The notes beneath the pieces are model-generated. The model did no database searches. It was given only the letters and a program-made list of their open reading frames with translations, and had not been told where the DNA came from. 28,754 nt of DNA, from positions 1-28,754 of the forward strand of contig MNCI01026528.1 in NCBI GenBank assembly GCA_015680685.1, written 5' to 3'. The number at the start of each line of letters is the position of its first letter. The first letter of the stretch is position 1. The DNA is from Gnetum montanum. Lineage: Eukaryota; Streptophyta; Gnetopsida; Gnetales; Gnetaceae. Of the stretch, positions 10,740 through 17,960 are shown piece after piece. The translations under genes were made by a program, and so were the position numbers.

Positions 10740-11878
10740 TTATTTTGGTTGAGAGGCCAACTCATCTCATAAGATAGGGTGGGGGGGGGGGGGGGGAGTG
10801 GATTTGTCTCCCTCCATGTAACGCACCATGTGCAGGGGAGCCAAAGAGTCACTGCAGGGGAGCTGAATCTGAAAAGTCAAAAAGCCAAAGGGTCATTGCA
10901 AGGGGCCTAAATCTCTATTCGATTGACACCCCTCAACCTTTGGGCTCCCCATTCGTCTCTTCGTATTTCCTCACGCACATGAACCACATGCAGAGGAGCC
11001 AAAGAGTCACTACAAGGGAGCTGAATCTCTATTCAATTGATGCCCTCGATCCTTGTTTTGGCCAAGAGGCCAACTTGTCTCATAGGATAGGGGGGAGAAA
11101 GGAGTGGATTTGTCACCTTCCATGTTCTCATAGGATAGGGGGGAGGGGGGAGTGGATTTGTCATCCTCCATGTAATGCACCATGTGCAGGGGAGCCAAAG
11201 AGTCACTACAGGGGAGTCGAATTTAAAAAGTCAAAAAGCTAAAGAGTCATTGCAAGGGAGCTAAATCTCTATTGATTTATGCCCCTCGACCTTTGGGCTC
11301 CCCTTTTGTCTTTTCGTATTTCCTCACGTGCATGCACCACATGCAAGGGAGCCAAAAAGTCACTACAAGGAACCTGAATCTCTATTCAATTGATGCCCTT
11401 GACCCTTGGGCTCCCCATTCATCTTTTCATATTTTCTCATGTGCATGCACCATGTGTAGGGAAGCCAAAGAGTCATTGTAGGGGAGCTGAATCTTTATTT
11501 GATTGCAGGGGAGCCAAAGAGTCACTACAAGGGAGTTGAATATGAAAACTCAAAAAGCCAAAGAGTCACTGCAAGGGAGCTAAATCTCTATTCGATTGAT
11601 GCCCCTAACCCTTGGGCTCCCCATTCGTCTCTTCATATTTCCTCAAGCGCATGCACCACATGCAGGGAAGCCAAATAGTCACTACAGGGGAGCTGAATCT
11701 CTATTCAATTGATGCCCTCGATCCTTGGGCTCCCCATTCATCTTTCCGTATTCTCTCATGTGCATCCACCATGTGTAGGGAAGCCAAAGAGTCATTGCAG
11801 GGGAGCTGAATCTTTATTCTATTGATGCCCCTGACCCCTAGGCTTCCCATTTGTTTCTTTGTATTCCCTCACACATAA
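10740..11878 (+). repeat. G/C-rich minisatellite array (copy A) with higher-order period of about 318 bp
   Basis: The basic unit (about 113-160 bp) starts with GGGAGCCAAAGAGTCACT. It continues through GAATCTCTATTC, GATGCCC and TTGGGCTCCCC to a CATGCACCACATGCAG-type end. Unit starts lie near 10835, 10990, 11189, 11347, 11459, 11507, 11664 and 11778. Units at 11189/11347/11459 repeat as 11507/11664/11778, giving a period of 317-318 bp. A separate block (AGAGGCCAACT...CTCATARGATAGGG) occurs at 10750 and 11068. Open frames here are by-products of the repeat. The same unit precedes copy B at 15205, so the array belongs to the mobile element. Confidence 0.85.
10781..10796 (+). repeat. 16-bp poly-G run
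   Basis: Sixteen consecutive G residues follow GGGT. Related copies of the surrounding sequence near 11085-11097 and 11138-11151 have interrupted G-runs at the same place, so the pure run looks like an expansion. Its length is uncertain because homopolymers are error-prone in sequencing. Confidence 0.85.
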
Positions 11879-12173
11879 GCCCCGACATGAGTAACCAATG
11901 AATATTTATTATTATAAATGATGGGTAATATTGAATAGTTATTATTATTATAAATGGTGATGGTTACAATTATAGTAATAATGAATATTTTTTATTATAA
12001 ATAGTGGGAAATAATGAATATTTATTATTAATAAAAATGGTGACGATTGCAATCATGGTGAAGATTAGGGTGATGAAGGTTTTTTTGTGGTACAGTATTT
12101 ATAGATATTGAACTTGGGCATTGTCTTACAAGATTCTAAGATGCAATATTTGAATTTGTGCATTTTCAAAAAC
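11879..12173 (+). repeat. AT-rich leader of Helitron-like copy A
   Basis: It begins with GCCCCGACATGAGTAA and contains three or so tandem variants of an AATATTTATTATTATAAATGGTG-like block, then a stretch leading to the ATG at 12174. The same succession, recognisable throughout, occurs at 15472-15749 in copy B. It probably holds the promoter and 5' leader of the element's gene. Confidence 0.75.
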
Positions 12174-12443
12174 ATGGATCTTGTTGCTATTCATCCCAAT
12201 AGAGAAGGTGAAGAACACTCTCTTCAAGATTAGCAACAACAATCATCTACTGCAACAAGTAATACAATTTATGGAGGTCATGGAAGTGGGCATGCATGTG
12301 GGCATGGTTGAAGAAGAGGATGACCACGGATTATAGAAACTAAAAATCTAGAATCGATGATTGTAGAGGAGAGAAGACGATTTCTAAAATGAGAAGAAAA
12401 AAAACATGAACGAGAATGAGAACTAATTCTACGAAATTTAGGA

Positions 12444-12544
12444 GTATGTAATTTATGCATTTTTTAAATATTTTAAAAAAAATATTTATCATGGGGAAAT
12501 CTTCTCATTTTATTTACATACTTACATTGCATATATATTTTTAG
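12444..12544 (+). other. Predicted intron 1 of copy A
   Basis: Donor GTATGT at 12444 and acceptor TTTTTAG ending at 12544. Length is 101 nt and strongly AT-rich. It separates two phase-0 exons. Inferred from splice signals and reading-frame continuity only. Confidence 0.5.
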
Positions 12545-12646
12545 GTTATGTAAACTTCAAATCCCCTCTCATCACTTGGAAATTCATCCAATGCAATGAT
12601 CCACATCATTGATACTAATAATGTAAATAATCAAGAAGAAATGCAG

Positions 12647-12723
12647 GTCGGTGTTTGCCCATACTCAAGTTGGTAAATAGTTTAATTCAATTTTTAGTTT
12701 AAATTTTGAAACATTTTTTGCAG
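12647..12723 (+). other. Predicted intron 2 of copy A
   Basis: Donor CAG/GTCGG at 12647 and acceptor TTTTTTGCAG ending at 12723. Length is 77 nt. Removing it joins QEEMQ to DIRNTSMPVNQ in phase 0 without a stop at the junction, which supports a real intron. Confidence 0.6.
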
Positions 12724-13776
12724 GACATTAGAAATACATCTATGCCTGTTAATCAAGCAACATCTATTCTAGAAATCACACATGAAGAAGAAGAACAATT
12801 GCAAGTAGATCAAGAACAACTACATTATAGTGAGAGTGAGCACCGAAAGAGGCAACATCGACAAGAAGAAAATTCATTTCATTGAATAAATGAAGCTATA
12901 GATGTTGCCAGTGCACCAATAATGGAAATGCCTTCTTCAGAATCTATTTAGTCTTTCCCAAGATTACAAAAGGTGAGTATAGAAACTGCTCAAGTAATAC
13001 ATAATTTTAATACTGTAGTTAGAAGTTTTGCAAATCCACGTTCCTGCAATGTATGCAATGAAATGTTTCTTAGCATATTATATTATTGGATTCAACCAGA
13101 AGTAGAGGACCCACATGCAATAGGTGCATTAAAAAAAAGAAACATAATATTTTTGATAGTTTTGGTTGTGAAATCAAATGATTTTCTATTGAAAATAACA
13201 TGGATCCTGGTATCCAACCACCTATCCTAAGCTGTTTAACTGAGGTTGAAGAAATTTTAATTGCAAAAATCAATCCCATTTTACAAGTTACACATGCAGT
13301 TGGTGAACAGTTCAAGTATAAAGGTCACAAAATTAGCTTTGCTCAGGATGTCACACAGATTACTAAAAGACTTCCTCTTAGAATTAAAGACATCCCTTTC
13401 TTAATATTGAGAAGAGTAGATCAAATGGGCACCAAGTATAATTTCATTGTCAACAAGAGATAGGTTTATGAAGTTTTGATTTTTAAGAAGGCAAATGATC
13501 CATACTATTGAGATGTTGAGATCAATATGTATGCATTAGATGATGTTGCTGACACCAATGATGTTAACATTTTCCATAGCATTCCTTATATTCCATTGTT
13601 AGAAAAGGATGGAGAAATGAGATTACAATTTCAAGGTCCTTTGCTTCAGACAGATGATGAAAACATTATCAATCACACATCATCAGTTGCACAACATGTT
13701 GGAATTGGAGGTTGAGCAATAACGAGTTAACAAAACTCATTATTGTGAAAATAAATCAGTTGCACATCATCTGTTT

Positions 13777-13845
13777 GTTTAATTTTTTATGTGTGAATTG
13801 TTAATTTTTTATGTGTGTTCTTGTTAATTTTTTATAGTGAATTGT
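13777..13845 (+). repeat. Three short tandem copies of a TTAATTTTTTATGTGTG-like unit
   Basis: Units of about 22-24 bp begin near 13777, 13799 and 13823, the third degenerating to TATAGTG. They lie just after copy A stops resembling coding sequence and may mark an old breakpoint. Confidence 0.6.
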
Positions 13846-15204
13846 AACATGTTGAACATTACATTTTGATGGTTTTGTGCAATTTTCATAGTCTCACTTC
13901 AAGCTGAGCTCTTCTGTTATCAGTACTTAGCATGCTTTCCTATACATTTACATTCCTAATGCAAAAACATTCCAAAGTTTGGTTTTTTTTTATTTTTTTA
14001 ATACTTTCTAGAGTGGCAGGGAATTCTGAAATTGTAATTTTCTGCTACTATCTTAAGTAATCTTCTTTTGCTACACCTTTTTTCAATGTAAAGGAACATT
14101 TGTAAATTCATGTTCTTTTTATCTCTTTGTATATTTTGTGTAGGTTTTATTATTTATATGGTTGTGCTTTGCAATGCAGCAGTTACCATGGAGTAGATGC
14201 ATTTAGTTGTTACGATTGTGACTACTTTTTTATTTGCAATATGCATTTTATTATGTTAGCATTTTTGCTAGCACATGAAAATTATTAGCCAATTTTAGAT
14301 GTTAGCCTAACTTTGGTCATAATTTTAACAATTTTTCCTGCTTATTGGGAGGACTTAAAGAGTTCAAATTTGATAATTTTTTCGTACCTTCTCGCATGCA
14401 GTGAGGCCCTTTCTTTATGTACATATTCTTTGATTGATGAAATCTAATGGATGATATGGTTGTTAACATGGTAAATTTTAAAAACGAGAACTTCTGCACC
14501 TCTGGCAGCCTAGACCCCAAGAAGATCTCTGGCAAGATCATGCTATGTTGATCCTAGCCAATGCTGAGGAAAACAACAACGAGCTCTCTACCGATGCACA
14601 TGTCTTGCCATAATCATAAATAACTAATTATTTATAAATATCCCCTAGCCAAAGAGTCACTACAAGGGAGCCAATGATTATATTTATCTTAGTTATATAT
14701 AATGATATATTTATAATCATAAACATAAATGATTATATATAATGATTGTAAGCACTTCATCATAAATAAAGTTGATTATTTATAATCATTTCATTATATA
14801 TATCTTATGAATAATGCTAACTGAGATATAATCATTATGGGTTAGCATTATGAATAAAAAATAATATCTCTAACATTATAGATTATAAGTAATATTTCAT
14901 CATACCTTGGCTTTATTTATTATGAAATGTTTACCATTCGAATGAATCTTATAATCCATAATATCTCAAATTATAATTATGGATTATTACTCTAATTATA
15001 ATAATCTCATAACATTTAATGGATTCCAAAATAATTATAATATAATAATTCTGAATGAGGTGTTAGCATCATTCATATTTTGTCCATTGTAACAATAATA
15101 TCAATATACAAAAGCCTGTGATATAATAATAACATTATTTATGCATTTGTAATGTAATTTTTTATATCTCCACGAATGAATATGCATTACAAATATATGT
15201 TGCA
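13846..15204. other. AT-rich spacer between copies A and B; no gene
   Basis: No coding sequence recognised. A 26-bp scrap of the minisatellite unit (GCCAAAGAGTCACTACAAGG) lies at 14648-14673. A perfect 11-bp inverted repeat (ATAATGCTAAC / GTTAGCATTAT) lies at 14811-14821 and 14841-14851 with a 19-nt loop. The interval 14600-15150 is extremely AT-rich with many short TTATAATCAT-like elements. The middle of the Helitron-like protein, including any HUH Rep domain, is not here. Confidence 0.55.
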
Positions 15205-15471
15205 GTGCCAATTTAGTTTGATCTCTTCATATTCCCTCACATGCATCACATGCATGGGAGTTAAAGAATTAGTCTAGGGGAGTTGAATCTCTACATGATC
15301 AATGTCCCCTAATCCCTGAGCTTTCCATTTGTCTCTTTGTATTCCTTCACATGCATTCACTACATGCAAGGGAGCTAAAGAATCACTGCAAGGGAGTCAA
15401 ATCTCTGTTCAATTGACGTCCCCTAACCCTTGGGCTCCCTATTCATCTCTTCGTATTCCCTCACATGTAAG
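15205..15471 (+). repeat. Minisatellite array of copy B (about two units)
   Basis: Two units of the copy A minisatellite, more diverged: CTCTTCATATTCCCTCACATG, then GGGAGTTAAAGAATTAG (15267) and GGGAGCTAAAGAATCACTG (15370), each followed by the GAATCTCT, CCCCTAA and GAGCTTTCC/GGGCTCCC segments. It sits at the same position relative to the leader and ATG as in copy A. Confidence 0.8.
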
Positions 15472-15749
15472 GCCCGACGTGGGTAATAATGAATATTTAT
15501 TATTATAAATGGTGGGTAATATTGAATATTTATTATTATTATAAATAGTGATGGTTATGATTACAATAATAATAAATATTTATTATTATTATAAATAGTG
15601 ACGATTATGGTTACAATGACGGTTACGATCATGGAAACAATTAAGGTGATGATGGGTATGGTGTGATGCAGTATTTAAAAATATTAAACTTAGGCATTAT
15701 ATTACAAGATTAAGAGGTGCAATATTGGAATTTATGCATTTTTAGAAAC
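15472..15749 (+). repeat. AT-rich leader of Helitron-like copy B
   Basis: It starts GGCCCGACGTGGGTAA and has the same AATATTTATTATTATAAAT tandem block as copy A, then the same run-in to an ATG at 15750. Similarity to 11879-12173 is obvious by eye, with small indels. Confidence 0.75.
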
Positions 15750-16258
15750 ATGGATCCTACTGCTATTAGTCCCAATAGAGAAGGTGAAGAACACTCTCTT
15801 CAAGATTAGCAACAACAACCATCTACTGCAACAAGTAGTGCAACAACTATCTACTACAAGTAATGCAATCTTTGCTTATATGTGAAGATGCAAGGGTAAT
15901 GCTTACAGGTAACCTTTGGCTTGAAGCAGCATTAGTGAATGGTGCACTTCGCATGATTGACAATATTATGTATCTTTAAGGTAAATAGCCACCTGCATTA
16001 CCATTATACATTACTGTTGATTTTGACTCCTACATTATCATGTGCCAATTGTACCTATGATCCAAGGAGCATCTCGTAAGTCACCATTATGGTTGGCATG
16101 GGCCATGACTATTCATAAATCTTAAGGAATGATACTAGATAAGGTTACTATTAACGTTTGTTGCATTATCTAGAGTCATGACCACTGATTCTTTAAAGAT
16201 TCATCCTCCTTTTCATGTGCAAAGATATAGGAAGATTTCAGATGCTAAACATTTCTAA
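15750..16258 (+). pseudogene. Internally deleted Helitron-like gene (copy B): N-terminal start joined to Pif1-family helicase C-terminus
   Basis: The first codons MDPTAISPNREGEEHSLQD and the following TAG (15807) match copy A. After about 15870 the sequence jumps to Pif1-family helicase: CEDARVMLTGNLWLEAALVNGAL (from 15881), YITVDFDSY, SPLWLAWAMTIHKS-stop-GMILDKVTI (motif VI region, Gln replaced by TAA) and, after a short deletion and frame change, TFVALSRVMTTDSLKIHPPF (from 16154) to TAA 16256-16258. Pif1-family helicases unwind DNA 5'-to-3', and in Helitrons this domain is fused to the Rep nuclease. The Walker A and B motifs and everything between are deleted. Confidence 0.8.
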
Positions 16259-16910
16259 AGCAGAATTGCACAAGAAGTTCATTTTGATTAGTTGGAGAAT
16301 TAGGCATATTAAGTTCACACTTATCATTGTATTTTTCCTTTTGCTCAATCGTATTATACAGCTCTGTAATGTTTGTTGCAATAATCGTGCAATGTATTCC
16401 TTCATCAAGATATATGAAATATATAAAATTTTATTTTAACTAATTTATGTTTACTAGTATATATTATTTGGAATGAAAATAGTGATGATAACTTAAAAAA
16501 TAAAAAAAATAATTAAATTCTACTCATAGGCTGCGAAACTGCTACATAAGAGAACTTACAAGTCTAATGTTTGTTGCATTATCTGAAGTCAAGACCATTG
16601 ATTCTTTAAAGATTCATCCTCCTTTTCATGTGCAAAGATATAGAAATATTTCAGATGCTAAACATCTCCAAAGTAGAATTGCACAAGAAGTTCATTTTTC
16701 TGAGTTGGAGAATTAGGAATATTGAGTTCACACTTATCATTGTATTTTGCCTTTTGCTCAATGCTATTATACAGCTCTGTAATGTTTATTGCAATAATTG
16801 TGCAATGTATTCCTCCATCAACATATACGAAATTATAAACTTTTATTTTAACCAATTTATGTTTACCAATATATATTATTTGGAATGCAAATAGTGATAA
16901 TAACTTAAAA
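16155..16910 (+). repeat. Tandem duplication of the helicase 3' end (two copies of about 350 bp, offset 413 bp)
   Basis: Copy 1 runs from about 16156 to 16505 and copy 2 from about 16569 to 16910. Both contain GTTTGTTGCATTATCT, ATTCTTTAAAGATTCATCC and GTGCAAAGATATAG, then a shared 3' flank ending around ATAACTTAAAAAATA. They are separated by about 60 bp of unrelated AT-rich DNA. The shared part includes both the coding end and about 190 bp of 3' flanking sequence. Confidence 0.88.
16567..16716 (+). pseudogene. Second copy of the Pif1 helicase C-terminal tail, open to its natural-looking stop
   Basis: A 49-codon open stretch reads FVALSEVKTIDSLKIHPPF, then RYRNISDAKHLQSRIAQE and ends SELEN-TAG (16714-16716). 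It keeps CAA (Gln) at the position where the first copy has TAA (16256), and so shows where the ancestral frame ended. The conserved Arg of the ALSRV motif is Glu here. It has no upstream coding sequence of its own and is not a gene. Confidence 0.75.
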
Positions 16911-16925
16911 AATAATTAAATAATT

Positions 16926-16971
16926 AAATTAAACTAGCTTAGATATATATATATCTAAGCTAGTTTAATTT
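16926..16971. repeat. Perfect 46-bp palindrome
   Basis: Each base from 16926 to 16948 pairs with 16971 down to 16949 with no spacer. The arm runs from AAATTAAACTAGCTTAGATA into a central AT dinucleotide run. It is followed after two T residues by CTAG (16974-16977) and then T. It lies just downstream of the duplicated helicase end. Confidence 0.95.
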
Positions 16972-16992
16972 TTCTAGTGTAATATAATAGTT

Positions 16993-17019
16993 TAGCTATA
17001 TATTTATGATATATAGCTA
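16993..17019. repeat. 11-bp inverted repeat with 5-nt loop
   Basis: TAGCTATATAT (16993-17003) is exactly complementary to ATATATAGCTA (17009-17019). It lies 21 bp after the 46-bp palindrome. Confidence 0.85.
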
Positions 17020-17550
17020 TTATTTGGTCAAGAGAATCTTTTATATTTTTCAAATTAAAAATATCTCAAATTGATTTACTAAGAATTAACTTTTCAATAA
17101 TAATGTCTAATTTATAAAGTAGTTGGCCTCTCGACAAAATTCCCAGCCAAAATTATAATCTTTGTGAAAGAGTTCATCTATTATCCCACCTTTACAATAA
17201 CAATTATTTATTTACTATCGACTTAAAAAAAATGTGACTATGAAAAAGCTTTCCCCTACTGTTATGACCATAAATTACCATGACCCATAAGGACTCTCTT
17301 GGATGGGGTTGGTAATTGGCCTCTTAGCCTCTTGGAAGAATTCCACTTTCTGTAAAGAAGCATATAGAAATACAATATCACTATATAAGTAGTTAGATAA
17401 ACAAAGGATTCTTTTAGAAAAAATTTAAGACAAAGGAGAATTTGATATGATGAAAAAATCATTATCTACTATAAATTTTTTATGGTGTCAAATAGATGAA
17501 AGGTAATAGCATCTAATGTCTAGATCAAGGTTCATGGCAACTTTACCTTT
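17020..17550. other. AT-rich interval, no gene recognised
   Basis: No coding similarity found. A GAGAGGCCAACT block in inverted orientation near 17122-17133 echoes 10751-10762 in the copy A minisatellite start. It is only 12 bp and may be chance. Confidence 0.4.
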
Positions 17551-17960
17551 AAGAGGGAGGATTGTGAGTAAAGTGAAGGTAAACTATCATTCATGTAAGC
17601 TCAAGTATAGTTACCTCATTAATTACAAGCACCATCTTTTTATACTTGTGTTGTGACAACAATTATGTTGTGATACTATAGTGTTGAATATTTAACTGCA
17701 AAAATACAATGTAAACTATTGTTTATCTCTAGTTATTTTGTTGTTAATAATATCCAGTTTACATCCACTTAACATTACCAACAAATATCCATCTCACACT
17801 ATAAATATGATTATAAGGAGGCCTTGAAAGCATAGAATGTTTTGCTTTCATCCTTGTGCTATTTGGCTTTTCCATTCTCTCTTGTCCATTGTGCTTGTGT
17901 AATTCTCTCTAAGCTATTAAAAGATTTAAGAACCTATTTCTTACTAAGGTTTTTTTTTTT
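17551..17960 (+). mobile_element. Possible LTR fragment with polypurine tract and TATA box
   Basis: AAGAGGGAGGAT (17551-17562) resembles a gypsy polypurine tract and is followed by TGTGAGTAAAG, a TG-type LTR start at 17563. A TATAAAT at 17800-17806 lies about 240 bp inside, followed by a pyrimidine-rich GGCTTTTCCATTCTCTC-like leader as in many LTR R/U5 regions. I could not find a CA right end, a second LTR or a coding region belonging to it. It could equally be a lone promoter-like sequence. Confidence 0.4.

Larger units (their letters stand above)
12174..13730 (+). pseudogene. N-terminal part of a Helitron/Pif1-type helicase protein (copy A), three exons, DUF6570-like
   Basis: Probable model: exon 1 12174-12443 (270 nt), exon 2 12545-12646 (102 nt), exon 3 from 12724. 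All junctions are phase 0 with GTATGT and GTCGG donors and TTTTTAG and TTTTTTGCAG acceptors. Exon 1 starts MDLVAIHPNREGEEHSLQD, then TAG (12231), and has an AT-hook-like RGRP core in which one Arg is TGA (12321). Exon 3 has CNVC (about 13039) and, after a frameshift, CNRC (13116). Next come a Lys/Ser segment, ENNMDPG (13200), LTEVEEILIAKINPIL, YKGHKISFAQDV, LPLRIKDIPFLILRR and NDPYY. This succession matches the cysteine-rich/DUF6570 region at the N-terminus of Helitron-like helicases. The rest of the protein is missing after about 13715. At least six stops and one frameshift are present. Confidence 0.75.

Noticed and set aside
10940-11809. Open frames in the minisatellite (100, 69 and 65 codons)
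   Set aside because: They repeat the same peptide because they lie in a tandem DNA repeat; there is no conserved start, and the frame is a by-product of the unit.
14600-15150. CRISPR-like or regularly spaced repeats in the AT-rich spacer
   Set aside because: The TTATAATCAT-like elements are irregular in spacing and sequence and the context is a plant genome; low complexity explains them.
16215-16894. 74- and 88-codon ORFs MCKDIG... and MCKDIE... in the duplicated segment
   Set aside because: They look like two related small proteins, but the conserved helicase tail lies in a different frame of the same DNA, so these are shadows of the duplicated helicase end.
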